A DNA stretch of 64,000 nucleotides from DASQZK01 sp963771005. GTDB taxonomy: Bacteria; Bacteroidota; Bacteroidia; Bacteroidales; GCA-2748055. The DNA lies in the NCBI GenBank assembly GCA_963771005.1, contig CAVYRO010000006.1, positions 124,001 through 188,000 on the forward strand, written 5' to 3'. Positions 1 through 10,800 of this stretch are shown here, piece by piece; positions within the stretch are counted from its first letter, which is position 1, and every line of letters starts with the position of its first letter. Both the position numbers and the translations under genes were made by a program. A model generated the notes under the pieces. The model saw only the letters and a program-made list of their open reading frames with translations, was not told the DNA's origin and made no database searches.

Positions 1-7
1 GTTTTCC

Positions 8-1423
8 TTATTCTTCGACTACAACGGTCTTATACGAACAGAATCTGGCTGCGGTTTCAGGATCCCCATTTTCTTCGATCATTCCGAGTTTTACCTGATA
101 AATTCCGGGAGAGGTATAACTATGGGTTACGGACGCTCCAATGCTCCGGGTGCCATCACCAAAATCCCAGTAATACTCTCCCGGATTGACATCACCGAAA
201 TAAGATTCAAGCCCGTCCATCGAAATATTGGTATTGATTGACAAGGTGTCCGGACAGGTGATGTATGACTGGATATTCTTTCTTACCTCGATCATATATT
301 CAGCCTGATTGAATTGTACCTGGCCGGTCAGTTTGTCGATAACATTTAATTCGACGAGGTAATCACCCGGTCCCTTGTAACAATGCTCAGCTTCCATCGA
401 GCGGATTTTCATTTGGTCGCCCATATCCCATTCGTAAACATATAGCGATGTGTCAAGAGTGACCGTATTTTCTTCAAAAAAGACATAGCAGAAATTGTCT
501 TCGACCTGTTTCTTACAGACTTCGAAGGTTGGAATGGTTGAGGCAAAGGAATATATATCCATCGTACCACTGCGGTCGGAGGAGAAAAACCCGTTATCGA
601 AGCTCGCGTCAGCCCAGTAGGTAAAGTCGTTCCTACCTGAATTGAACGGAGAAGGCAGCTTGACGGGTCTAACCCATCGGTTTTTATAGAACTCGCTGTA
701 AAAGAGATCATAATCTCTTGTATTGTCATGAGCCGTGGATGAAAAATACAGCCGGCCTGAAGAATGAATGAAGGGGTATATTTCGTTCCCCGGCGAATTG
801 ATGACAGGTCCGAGATTTACCGGATCAGTCCATCCGTCAAGGGTATGAAATGAAACGTACAGGTCGAATCCCCCGAACCCGCCAGCCCTGTCCGAAGTAA
901 AATACATAGTAGTCCCGCTCGAATCGAGTGAAGGGTGCGTAGTATTGGCATCCGGGTCATTGTATTGGAATTCCCTGACATTTGTCCACCCATTTTCCGT
1001 TTTATCGGCAAAATATAATCCGAGATTTTCATTACCCTTTTTATCATTACCTACTGCATTGAAATTATGCGTAAACACAGCCAGTTTCCCGTCACCGCTG
1101 AAAGAGATGGGACCGTCATTCTGCACAGTGGCCAAATCGGAAGAAAAAAGTCTCTGGGTTCCCCATTCATCCGCTTTTTTCCTGGGTAAAAGAAACAGGT
1201 TAAACATCTGCCGGTTATCCTGGTCAAAATACTGGTATATTGAACTGGAGGTTTTATCGGAACAGAAAACAAGCCCGGTATCTGTGAGCACCGGGGCCAC
1301 TTCGTTGAAATTCTTCGTGGAAACAGGCGATTTCACCACTTTTATGAAAGACTGTGCCGAGGCAATGTTACCCGTGCCTGCCAGGAAAACCAGGATACCA
1401 TATGTAAAAAATCGTCTCCTCAT
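8..1423 (-). CDS. PD40-propeller and PKD-domain exported protein
   Basis: A 471-residue exported protein. Residues 1-23 form a signal peptide ending in ASA-Q. Residues about 40-300 carry PD40/TolB-like propeller blades (repeated FTSDRAGGFGGFDLY-type and LYFSSTAHDN-type strings), as in periplasmic and surface OmpA-linked proteins. The rest holds two PKD-like modules; the second has the typical WDFGDGT core near residue 420. No T9SS tail and no OmpA domain follow, so it probably stays in the periplasm or on the surface through a partner. Its ATG is one base after the TGA of the PorP/SprF gene (TGA-T-ATG), so the two are surely co-transcribed. In other Bacteroidota, PorP/SprF genes sit beside such propeller proteins and T9SS cargo, so a role in assembling or anchoring the neighbouring giant cargo is a fair inference but is not shown by sequence. 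Confidence 0.85.
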   Translation of the reverse strand: MRRRFFTYGILVFLAGTGNIASAQSFIKVVKSPVSTKNFNEVAPVLTDTGLVFCSDKTSSSIYQYFDQDNRQMFNLFLLPRKKADEWGTQRLFSSDLATVQNDGPISFSGDGKLAVFTHNFNAVGNDKKGNENLGLYFADKTENGWTNVREFQYNDPDANTTHPSLDSSGTTMYFTSDRAGGFGGFDLYVSFHTLDGWTDPVNLGPVINSPGNEIYPFIHSSGRLYFSSTAHDNTRDYDLFYSEFYKNRWVRPVKLPSPFNSGRNDFTYWADASFDNGFFSSDRSGTMDIYSFASTIPTFEVCKKQVEDNFCYVFFEENTVTLDTSLYVYEWDMGDQMKIRSMEAEHCYKGPGDYLVELNVIDKLTGQVQFNQAEYMIEVRKNIQSYITCPDTLSINTNISMDGLESYFGDVNPGEYYWDFGDGTRSIGASVTHSYTSPGIYQVKLGMIEENGDPETAARFCSYKTVVVEE

Positions 1424-1424
1424 A

Positions 1425-2342
1425 TCAAAAGTAGAATGGACTTACCGCTTTTTTACGGAATTTCAGTTCAAACCTGAGCATGATCTCATGGGTACCGTTG
1501 GAGACCTTGCTGAGGTTCGTAAAATAATAATCGTAAGCATAGCCGATCCGGAACGAGCTGAAAACCTGAAACTCGATGATACCGGTAAAAGCATGGGCCA
1601 TGGTACGGTACAATGCACCCGCCCATACCCTGTCCTGGAACATGATAAAATTCAACCCTGCCTGTACATCGAGGTTAGCCGTGCTGTAATCCACCAGGGT
1701 CGATGGTTTAAGTTTAAGATTCTCTGAAACATCCAACAGGTACCCTGCCGTCAGGATATAATGATAACTGCCGGTATTGAAGTTAAATGATTTACCCTCA
1801 CCGGGAAAATCAAGAAAATAAGGAATGGAGAGACCGGTAAAAAATTTATTGTTATACATGTAGACACCGGCTCCGAAATTTGGTGCAAAACCGCTCTTGC
1901 TGATAAAAGAGGGATCCGTCTCCATGTTGTCATAGAGGTGAAAATCCCCTGAAAAATCTTCATTGTAATGATATATTCCTGCTTTCAGACCAAATGAAAG
2001 CCTGACCCCGCCGAGCCATATCCTGTACGCATAATTGCCGTAGATACCCGTATTGTTCACCAGTGGATTGTAATTATTCTCGATACTGAATCCCAGTGCG
2101 ACATGCTCGTTTTTAAGGGGTGTATGAACGGCAAATTTCATCGTCCTGGGATGGCCGGTAAATCCCGTGAGATATTCCTTGTCGACTGCCGTCAGGCTCA
2201 ATGCTTCACGGCTTCCGGCATAGGCGGGATTAATCACCATACCGTTGATAAGGTACTGACTGAGCCGCGGGATATCAAACTGGGCGCCGGCATGGCGTAC
2301 AGCCAGGATCAATATGAACAGTATGAGGGTTCTTCTCTTCAT
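1425..2342 (-). CDS. PorP/SprF family outer-membrane protein
   Basis: A 305-residue PorP/SprF-family beta-barrel. I chose the ATG at 2342 (MKRRTLILFI) because it begins a clean signal peptide ending in GAQ; the open frame continues 40 codons upstream into the neighbouring gene but without signal-peptide character. After the signal comes the family hallmark, SQYLINGMVINPAYAGSREA, followed by alternating amphipathic strands (e.g. YGNYAYRIWLGGVRLSFGLK) to the C terminus. Family knowledge: SprF is needed for surface delivery of the type-B-tailed adhesin SprB in Flavobacterium, and paralogues are encoded next to their own cargo. Here the gene lies one base after the stop of a type-B cargo gene (TAA-G-ATG) and one base before the PD40/PKD gene. 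It is therefore best read as the dedicated partner of that cargo rather than the core T9SS PorP. Confidence 0.9.
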   Translation of the reverse strand: MKRRTLILFILILAVRHAGAQFDIPRLSQYLINGMVINPAYAGSREALSLTAVDKEYLTGFTGHPRTMKFAVHTPLKNEHVALGFSIENNYNPLVNNTGIYGNYAYRIWLGGVRLSFGLKAGIYHYNEDFSGDFHLYDNMETDPSFISKSGFAPNFGAGVYMYNNKFFTGLSIPYFLDFPGEGKSFNFNTGSYHYILTAGYLLDVSENLKLKPSTLVDYSTANLDVQAGLNFIMFQDRVWAGALYRTMAHAFTGIIEFQVFSSFRIGYAYDYYFTNLSKVSNGTHEIMLRFELKFRKKAVSPFYF

Positions 2343-2343
2343 C

Positions 2344-5300
2344 TTATTTAACAACAACATAATCTTTCGCCGGTGAATACGTAATGCCCCTGAATTTAAT
2401 AATGAGTATGTAGTAGTACACCCCCGGCGGAACGACTTTATCACCCATGCTTCCCTTTCCATCCCATATTTCGAGCCCGTTGTTGGGAAGCCCTCTTCTA
2501 AAGCCGCGGAGGTCTATATCCTTTTCCGTGATCTCGCGTACCAGCAGGCCACTTGTGGAAAAAACCTGGAAATTAAAGGTGACGCCGTCGGTATCGAGCC
2601 CTTCGGCTACCAGAAAGTCATTAAGGCCATCGGGATTACCCGGGGATATCCCGTCGTATACATTTACATTTCTCCTGTCGATAAGGATATCGGCAGACTC
2701 GGAGGTGCAATTCCCGTTAGATACCGTCAGCCTGAATACGTTCTTGTCTGCGGGAATATCATAGATCAGGGTCGAATCGGATGTGATTCCTGAAAATTGA
2801 CCTCCTCCCTCAAGCACCGACCATTGGATCTCACCCGCATTGGGTTTCTTATATTTTATGAAATATTTATCACTTATATATAGCACCGTCGAACTGTCGT
2901 TCAATTCCACTGGTTCAGGTTGTTCGAAGAATACGATCTTTACCGAATCGGATGAAGGTTTATATCCCTGAATATTTTTACATCCCGGGGAAGTAGCATA
3001 GAATTTCAGGTAGGCTTCCTGCCTGTTGAAATTGCCGGAGACGCCGGCCAGGGTGTGGGTTGCTCCGCTATCATCCAGGGTAACGGCAGGATTGGAAACA
3101 GTCCAGAAATATTCGTTACCTATATCCGGATCGGCCTCTATGTTCAATGCACTGCCGCAAACTGCGGTACTGTCATCCATCAGAATATCCGGCAGGGCAT
3201 CCGGGAAAAGTTCACAATGCGTATTGAATTCCAGCAGGTTGGGTTCCCTGGCATAGCATCCATTTGCATCGATGAGGCTGTCGATCGTATAATCATAGGA
3301 AACCCGTTCCTGCGGAAAGGCTGTTACGGGTATCCTGTCGTCATGGCCCAGTCCATTGAATTTCATGCTACTGCCTGTTCCGTTCGAATACCAGGCGGTA
3401 TAGTCGGGTGTTCCTTCACTAAATGCAACATGGAGGGAAAAATTCTTTTCCAGGTGACAGATCGAATCCCTGTTGGCAGACAGGAGGGTAAGAACGGGCC
3501 GGGTAAGCGTATCGATCCGGATTGCGACCGTTGTATCGGAGCAAACAGAGGCAGATGATACGATCCGGCGATAATGCACCGGACTGTTCAGTATCCCCGG
3601 CTGGTAATCTGCCCCACTATTTATCCCGACCGCATCCATCCAGGATATGCCGTCGTTACTTTCCTCCCATTGATAGGAATAATTTCCATTTCCTCCCGCC
3701 GGGTTACCGGCAGCATTGAGCAAACCCGGCTTCGTTCCGACACATGTCTCCCTTTCCGTTTCACCCGGGATAAGATTCCCGGTAATTGCGGGAGGAACGG
3801 AGATGAGGATCTCATTGCTCGTATCCCTGCAGGTAAAATAGGTTGAAGGGCCGGAAAGTACAATTCGTCTGAAAACGGCTGTATCAAAAAGTGCCTGTGA
3901 GAAACTATAATTTTGTTCGTCGCCCGTTATCGCAATATCGGTAAACTGGATTTCACCCGGCAATTTCCTCTGCCATTGCCAGGAATAGGATCCGGGGCCT
4001 TCCCCTCCGCCAGACGGGATGCTCCCGTTAAGATCATCCGGCATTGTTCCGGCGCAAATAATTTGTCCTTCCGTAATTGAATTTTCTTCGATAGAAGGCA
4101 GAGTGGTGATCTTTACCGAATCGGAAATACTCATGCATACATCTCCGGTTCCTGAGAATACGGTACGGCGTACCCAGGTCGTGGCAGTAAGACTTCCGGG
4201 GAGGAAGGACTGGTTGGAAGTCTGGACGGGAGCCGGGATCCATGCTGAGGAACCATCGGGCCTTGTTTGCCACACGTATTTATAGGAAGGACTGTCGCCT
4301 CCCGACGGTGTGCTTCCATCGATATCCAGGCTGGGCAGACCGCTGCAAATCGTTGTATCTTCTACCAGGACACTGTTCCCGTCGATATCGGGGAGGATTT
4401 CGATATTCACAGTATTGCTGATGCTGAGACAGGCATCATCTGAACCCGAGTATACGATACGTCGATAGTTACGGGACCCGGGTGCAAGTGGACCGATCGT
4501 TGTAAGATCCAATGAGGTATTCCCGGCAGGTGCCCATAACCCGAGTGTATCGATCTCCCAGAAATACCGCTTATCTGCGGGATCGCCTCCGCCGGGGACG
4601 GGGCCGGTAATACCGGCCGGACTCTGCATATTGCAGAGAACCTGGTCTGAAGTTATAATGTTCCCGGTAAGGGATGCCAGGACGGTAATGGTCACTGTAT
4701 TGCTGGTGTCCACACAGACGCCCGAGGTAACGATCCTGCGATAATGCGTAGTATCGGTTAGAGCGGGAGCGGCGTATACCGGCTGATTTGCAGTCCCCGG
4801 TGCACCCGACCATGCATTATCATCCACTGACCGGATCCAGCTGTAATTATAAACTCCCAAGCCGCCTGACATTCCCACAGGTGCCGATAAGGTCCCCGGA
4901 GAACTGCCGGAACAGACGGTGTCGTCGGAAACGATGAGATTGTTATTCAGGGCGGGTTCGACATTGATCCTGACATAAAAGCTGGTATCGGCCAGAGCGG
5001 GATTGGTCTGATCGGTTACGATCCTCCTGTAGTACATCGGACTGGTAAGTACGGGAGGCTGGTATGTCTTCAGGTTGATCGCACCGGGTCCGCTGGCATC
5101 CGACCAGGCGGAGGCATCATAACTTTGCTGCCATTTATAGTAAAACTCACCGCTCCCTCCCATTGGCGACAGTGCATTCAGTTTTTCCGGACGTTCATTT
5201 TCGCAGATGGTCTGATCGTCGGGTATGGTATTTAAAATGAAACCACGTATGGGAATAATGAGATCCGGTTGAGTGGAACCGGCTCCCCCGACACTTGACC

Positions 5301-6618
5301 CGTAATATTTATCGGGTGTTGAAGCGACCTTACCGGAATATCCGTAAAGTGTATCGGCTGATACATTTAGAGGCAGAGCGGATCCCCTGTACCATATCAT
5401 TCCGCCACCGCCGCCACCGCCGGGTCCTGTAGTATCGGGCATGGTCTGTGTACTTCCGCCGTTACCGCCGTGCACCTGCACGTTTAAATTCCCGGTGTAA
5501 TTTTCTACGTTGAGTATAATGACACCGCCGCCGCCGCCGCCGCCCGCTCCTGCAGTAGCCAGGTCATCGACACTCTCCCCGTTTGCAGAAATGGTTTTAC
5601 CGTTTCCTACCAGCGTATCGGCAATAATGATTATGATGCCTCCCCCGTTACCGCCCTTTGTAGCCCTGCGGTCATTCACCGTATCCTGTGTGCCGGTACC
5701 GCCGCCACCACCCATAAAAATCCTGTTATAGTAGGAATTAAGGGGGTTATTGTTGTAGAATGTACCGAGAGAGATACCGAATTCACCCCCTTCGTTCCCG
5801 GGAATGGGACAGGATGAGGATTCAAGGCCACCTCTGCCGCCACGGCCCTTATTGGATCCTCCACCGCCGCCCGAAAATTTGCCGTTTCCGCCACCGCCGC
5901 CTGAACCGATATGATTCTTGCCGCGGGTATATTCATACCCGCTCATCTCGATGCTTTCCCCCTTACCGCCTGCCGTATCCCGGGCAGATTCATGGTAGAA
6001 TCCCTTCTGGAAATCGGGGAAACCATTGGAGCAATCGCCGGTGTAATTGCCGGCGGACACAGCTCCGCGGAAGCCTTTACCATCGGCTTTTATATCGGCA
6101 TTGAGGACAAGGATTTTTCTCACGATGACAGGAAAAACACCCCCTGTACGGCTAACCGGATCCCAGGCCGGAAAATCAAACCCGGATTCAACGGAAGCGC
6201 GCTCATAGGTAGCGACCTTAATCAATTGCCCCGATTCACCGGCCGAATATCCATTCATCTGGGGAAGTGTGGTATTCAAAATAACTGTCGTGTCATCAGG
6301 AATTTCACCTATTTTAAAAATGGCATATTTACCCGTGTTATACAGAGAATTAATATCCCCTTTCAATCCGGAAGCCGGCGGGTAAAGGGATGCTCCCACA
6401 GCCTGATAGACCATCACCGTATCATTTACCGAAAAAGCCGCCGTACTGATTACAAAAAGAGTGTCAGGATCATTTGATGCTGAACAACGAATAGAATTGA
6501 TATGGGTATAGGCAAGCCGGGAACCGTCGACAACCTGTTGGGAAAAAAGCCAGGCTCCGTTATATACCAGCATGACCAGGAAGATTGCCAGACGGGTATA
6601 TAATCTAAATAAACTCAA
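2344..6618 (-). CDS. giant T9SS type-B cargo, Gly-rich and Ig-like repeat adhesin
   Basis: A 1424-residue surface protein. Residues 1-27 are a signal peptide. Residues about 150-455 are strongly glycine-rich, with several runs of five to seven glycines alternating with short hydrophobic beta segments (VIILNVENYTGNLNV), like the glycine-rich part of AgmC-type proteins. From about 464 to 1030 there are six degenerate repeats of about 95 residues, each with an early CxGxxP, a GGxGxYxYxW core and a YRRIV strand: an Ig-like adhesin array. The last 100 residues have the gliding-type (type B, CHU_C) C-terminal domain: VYDGISPGNPDGLNDFLVAEG, then WDGKG, VPPGVYYYIL and a short basic end. Known for the family: type-B tails route proteins through the T9SS with a PorP/SprF partner, which is encoded immediately downstream. 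Likely role: adhesion or surface matrix. Confidence 0.9.
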   Translation of the reverse strand: MSLFRLYTRLAIFLVMLVYNGAWLFSQQVVDGSRLAYTHINSIRCSASNDPDTLFVISTAAFSVNDTVMVYQAVGASLYPPASGLKGDINSLYNTGKYAIFKIGEIPDDTTVILNTTLPQMNGYSAGESGQLIKVATYERASVESGFDFPAWDPVSRTGGVFPVIVRKILVLNADIKADGKGFRGAVSAGNYTGDCSNGFPDFQKGFYHESARDTAGGKGESIEMSGYEYTRGKNHIGSGGGGGNGKFSGGGGGSNKGRGGRGGLESSSCPIPGNEGGEFGISLGTFYNNNPLNSYYNRIFMGGGGGTGTQDTVNDRRATKGGNGGGIIIIIADTLVGNGKTISANGESVDDLATAGAGGGGGGGVIILNVENYTGNLNVQVHGGNGGSTQTMPDTTGPGGGGGGGMIWYRGSALPLNVSADTLYGYSGKVASTPDKYYGSSVGGAGSTQPDLIIPIRGFILNTIPDDQTICENERPEKLNALSPMGGSGEFYYKWQQSYDASAWSDASGPGAINLKTYQPPVLTSPMYYRRIVTDQTNPALADTSFYVRINVEPALNNNLIVSDDTVCSGSSPGTLSAPVGMSGGLGVYNYSWIRSVDDNAWSGAPGTANQPVYAAPALTDTTHYRRIVTSGVCVDTSNTVTITVLASLTGNIITSDQVLCNMQSPAGITGPVPGGGDPADKRYFWEIDTLGLWAPAGNTSLDLTTIGPLAPGSRNYRRIVYSGSDDACLSISNTVNIEILPDIDGNSVLVEDTTICSGLPSLDIDGSTPSGGDSPSYKYVWQTRPDGSSAWIPAPVQTSNQSFLPGSLTATTWVRRTVFSGTGDVCMSISDSVKITTLPSIEENSITEGQIICAGTMPDDLNGSIPSGGGEGPGSYSWQWQRKLPGEIQFTDIAITGDEQNYSFSQALFDTAVFRRIVLSGPSTYFTCRDTSNEILISVPPAITGNLIPGETERETCVGTKPGLLNAAGNPAGGNGNYSYQWEESNDGISWMDAVGINSGADYQPGILNSPVHYRRIVSSASVCSDTTVAIRIDTLTRPVLTLLSANRDSICHLEKNFSLHVAFSEGTPDYTAWYSNGTGSSMKFNGLGHDDRIPVTAFPQERVSYDYTIDSLIDANGCYAREPNLLEFNTHCELFPDALPDILMDDSTAVCGSALNIEADPDIGNEYFWTVSNPAVTLDDSGATHTLAGVSGNFNRQEAYLKFYATSPGCKNIQGYKPSSDSVKIVFFEQPEPVELNDSSTVLYISDKYFIKYKKPNAGEIQWSVLEGGGQFSGITSDSTLIYDIPADKNVFRLTVSNGNCTSESADILIDRRNVNVYDGISPGNPDGLNDFLVAEGLDTDGVTFNFQVFSTSGLLVREITEKDIDLRGFRRGLPNNGLEIWDGKGSMGDKVVPPGVYYYILIIKFRGITYSPAKDYVVVK

Positions 6619-6729
6619 GTTGGAATCCGTTTAACATAAATATCTACCGAAAGTAAATATTAAAATACGAAGATCAGGTTCAAAAGTTTAGAAAAGATTA
6701 ACAAATTCTTAAAATCACCAATGAAGACC

Positions 6730-7848
6730 TTATGAAGCTTTTTTTCGCCCGAAAAACCGGCGGATATTGCTGATCGTGATGGAATGTTTCCGGGCACCCT
6801 TAACCCCGAGAAGGTAGGAGTATGGCTTGAGCGTCCGGAAATGTTCCCCCAGGATATTGAGCATGGCCAGCAGTGGCACAATGGCGAACATGCCGGGGAT
6901 CCCCCAGATCATCCCTCCTCCGATTATCCCCAAAATGATGACCATGGGGTTCAGGCGCAGGCTGCTGCCTACGATATTGGGGGTGAGGATATTGTTCTCG
7001 ATAAACTGGATGATCACATAAAATACGATGACCCTGGCAGGCATCATAAAAGAATCGGCTGTAAGGAGTGTAAAGGTAAAAGGAAAGAAACCGCCGATCA
7101 GGGTGCCGAAGTAGGGAACGAAATTGCAAATAGCCGAGATCACACCGAATACAATCGCATGTTCAACCCCCACGATCAGCAGACCTGCAGAATTTATCAC
7201 CGCCAGGATGAGAACGACTGTCGAAACACCTCCCATGTACTTGGGGACGACGCTTGCAAATTCCTTCAATACCTTAACAGCCTTCAGTTTATTCTCATCC
7301 GGAACCAGCTTAAGAATAAAGATCGCAAGCTTTGTCCTGTAAAAAAGAAAAAGAAAGATGAACACGGGCAGGATGCCGAGCCGGAACAATGTACCTGCTG
7401 TGCTTGTAAATGCCCTGTTCAGCACGGAATTGCCGACATCGAAGAAATGCCTGACACGGATGCGGATAAAATCCACGAGGCGCAGATCACTTACCCCGAA
7501 ATTTTTTTCGATGGCATTCTCAAGCCGGTCTATATTGGCGAGGGCCTTTAGTTTGTACACAGGAAAATCATCAATGAATCCTCCAGCCTGTTTGTAAATG
7601 AAAAACATTCCCGCACCTACGATAAAAAGGAAAATGAGAATGCTCAGTAGGTTGGCAAGTATCCTGGGAGCACCGTGCTTCTCAAAAAAACGAGCCGCAG
7701 GATAAAGCAGGTACCCGAAAAGTACTCCAAGGACAAGCGGGTAGAGAAATTCCCTGGCTTCAATAACCGCGTAAAGAAACAGGATCCATGCCAGGAGAAA
7801 AAAGGAGATCCTCATTGAGAGCGAATACCTGTTGACAAGATTTCTCAT
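6730..7848 (-). CDS. AI-2E family transporter (YdiK/PerM type)
   Basis: A 372-residue integral membrane protein of the AI-2E transporter family (PF01594). Visible features: paired N-terminal membrane helices (ISFFLLAWILFLYAV; FLYPLVLGVLFGYLLY), a long middle segment, and the conserved C-terminal half with FVPYFGTLIGGFFPF, then QFIENNILTPNIVGSSLRLNPM and GIPGMFAIVPLLAML. The family name comes from an export role proposed for TqsA; other members move ions or have no known substrate, so no substrate is assigned. The start codon overlaps the stop of the kinase gene upstream (ATGA, 7845-7848), which indicates translational coupling. Length and motif order are normal for the family. Confidence 0.9.
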   Translation of the reverse strand: MRNLVNRYSLSMRISFFLLAWILFLYAVIEAREFLYPLVLGVLFGYLLYPAARFFEKHGAPRILANLLSILIFLFIVGAGMFFIYKQAGGFIDDFPVYKLKALANIDRLENAIEKNFGVSDLRLVDFIRIRVRHFFDVGNSVLNRAFTSTAGTLFRLGILPVFIFLFLFYRTKLAIFILKLVPDENKLKAVKVLKEFASVVPKYMGGVSTVVLILAVINSAGLLIVGVEHAIVFGVISAICNFVPYFGTLIGGFFPFTFTLLTADSFMMPARVIVFYVIIQFIENNILTPNIVGSSLRLNPMVIILGIIGGGMIWGIPGMFAIVPLLAMLNILGEHFRTLKPYSYLLGVKGARKHSITISNIRRFFGRKKAS

Positions 7849-10800
7849 TCGTGTATTTCATTTACGAGAGGAAACAGCACATAAAAAGTTGTACCTTTTT
7901 TTAGTTCGGTTTCATACCATATTTTACCACCGGCAGCTTCAATGATGCTTTTTACAATTGCCAACCCCATTCCCATACCGCCCGATTTGGTGGTAAAATT
8001 GGGCTGAAAAAGCCTGTCCCTTATATTTTCCGGAATACCCTTCCCTTTGTCGGCAATGCTTATAAGAGCATCCCGGCCCCTGATTTCAAGTCTGATGTCG
8101 ATTTCTCCCTCCCGGCCCTCCGAAAAGGACTGCATCGCATTCTTGATCAAATTGATCAGTACCCTGTTGAGATGCTCTTTATCTGCGTATATATAAACAT
8201 GCTCATAATCACTCGTGTTCAGATGAATCGGAAATTTATCGTATTCATCGAAGAGGCTTATGGCATCCTTTAACCTTTCAACAAGATCAAGTTTTACATT
8301 GTTGGCCGACGGCATTTTGGCAAAATTGGAAAATTCGGTTGCAATAGCCGAGAGATTATCGATCTGTTCAATGAGCGTCCGGGTGATCTTATCCGCGATT
8401 TCGGGCCGCTGTTCACCACTTTCACTCCATATCCTCTGCAGGTGCTGGATCCCCAGCTTCATCGGGGTGAGCGGATTTTTAATTTCATGGGCGATCTGCT
8501 TCGCCATCTCCCGCCAGGCCGATTCTCTTTCACTACGGGCAAGCAACTCGGCACTTCTCATAATCTCATCCACCATCTGGTTATATTCCTGTACAAGGCT
8601 GCCGATCTCATCCTTACCCCGGTAAATGATCTTTTCATTTTTCGAACTAAGGCTGATACGGGCTATGTTCTCCTGTAGCAACCTCAGGGGATGCGTAATG
8701 CGGTTGGACATAAAGACGGCGATGGTGAAGCTTAGCAGGGAAAGCAAAACCACAATATTGAGAATGGCCACAACAAGGTTAGTAATCTCCCGGGTGAGCT
8801 CATCCTGTCTTGTGAAATAGGGAAGGTTAAGATAGGCCAGCATTTTATTCTCACTGTTCATAAAGGGAACATATGCCGAAAGGTATTTAAGATCCCCAAT
8901 CCTTTCATCGTGGATGTATTGCGATCTCTTCAGCACCCCCATTTCTTTATAGGCAACGGCATCCATCATATCGCCCATAAGTCCCAGGCCAAAGATCTCC
9001 TGCCGGGAAGTGGCGAGAAGCTGTCCTTCTTCATCATATAGATTGATATCGGTGTAAAAGACGTTGGAAAACTGCTTTAATACCTCATTCAGGTTTAAAT
9101 ATTGATCGGATGACCAATCGTGAAGATCCGTCTCAAATTCAAACCGGTGGATAAGCTCAACATACACCGACTGTATCTTTTCCTCCAGCAACTCGATCTG
9201 ACGGCTCTTGTACTGCCTTATACTGAAATAAACCGTTCCCGCACCGATGAGGATAAGCGAAAGAAATAAAAGCGAGGTCATCGCCGTCTGGATCTTATTT
9301 TTGAAATTCCAGCGGATCCGCAGGGAGATGGGACTTATATTCGTAATGAGGAGCAGGAGGATCAGGATGACAAAAAAGAAGCTGAAAACATAGGAGAACG
9401 AGATCAGGGTATCGACCCAAAACAGCGAAGGTTTGCTTACTATGATCGTATTGGTGGGATCAATGTTATACACAAGATGATCGTACTTGTCGGATTGTAT
9501 GGTTTCAAATCCTTCTTTGCCGCTTGTATAGATCTTGCTCGACATTGAATATGAAAAATCTCCCGAACTGGTGATGAGCCTTCCCCGGTTATATTTTGCC
9601 CATGAGTATTCATTGGTGCTGCTCATAAACCTGTCTTCGAGCAGGAGCTCGGGATATCCGAGTCCCTCCGATATCAGTCTTGAATCCAGTTCGATGAAGA
9701 GCGTAACTTCCCTTCCGGCGGCTTCCTCGTAGGTAATGGCCCCGAAATAGCTGATCCTTCCGTTCAGGTTATCCAGGTAGAAGAAATCGGTATTGGGCAC
9801 CTGAATGCCATCCCGGAGTACATGTTCATAGAAAAAATTATAGCAATGGTAGTAGGTCCCTTCAGGCGGTGAAACATAGACACTATCCTCCGGCCCGCAG
9901 GGAGTGATCTGGAGATCATACTTGTCCCAGAAGCCACTGAAATATTTTCGCTGAACATAGGAATAAAATTCCTCGAAATTAAAACCGGGAGCAAACAGCA
10001 ACTTTTTCAATTCCTCATCACTGTTCAGCTTTTTGTCAATATCGGGAAATAACAGTTCCGCAACGGGATCGTGTTCAGCCGACAAGCTCACAGCTTCCAT
10101 CTTCATCTCAGCCCTGCTTTTAATCTCGCTATACCGGGTAATTTCAAAAACAGTGAATACGGAAAAAAGCAGGACATAGATGACAAAGGTTGAAAAACGG
10201 TATCTCACACGGTTCCCAAACCGGAAATAATAGAGGAGGACGATCATCAGGCAATAAAAGAAGGTTGTTTCGGGATTTACCTCAATTTTCAGCGGGAGCA
10301 CAAGTAAGAGGACGATCAGCAGGATGATGATAACCATAAATATCCTGGCAGTCCTTCCGTTATGTGCAAATTCCAAAACGGAGAAGACCTTATCCACGAC
10401 AAGGGCAAACGCAGCAAACTGAAGAGTCAGGATGAGCAGTCCGATAAAGGTATACACGGAAAGCGTCAGGACCTTATATGTTTCAAAAGATATCGATGAA
10501 TCCAGAATAAGACTTCTGAATACGAAAACATTCAGGAGATACATCATCAGCGCCAGCAGACCGGCAACTACAAACAGAGCGAATGAGCTGCTTTTCGGAT
10601 TTTTCAGTTCCGTGATCCTGAAATGAAATTCCATGTAAAAGAGATAGATAATGAAAAAGGCGATGATGGTCAGCATGAGGAGGGCCCCCAGGGACGGCAG
10701 TATTCCGGGACGGGCAAAGATATCGGGTGAAAAGAGTTCCAGGTCAAAAACAATGGCCGGGATCCTGTTGTGGGTGAACAGGAAGTAAAGAAAAATGAGG

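Noticed and set aside
945..1727. A 260-codon plus-strand ORF opposite the PD40/PKD and PorP genes
   Set aside because: It crosses the junction of two well-supported genes and shows no recognisable domain.
3100..5200. Repeated sequence that might be a CRISPR array
   Set aside because: The repeats are in-frame, about 285 bases long and degenerate; they encode the Ig-like modules of the cargo.
5510..5731. A plus-strand proline-rich ORF
   Set aside because: It is the antisense of the poly-glycine region of the type-B cargo gene.
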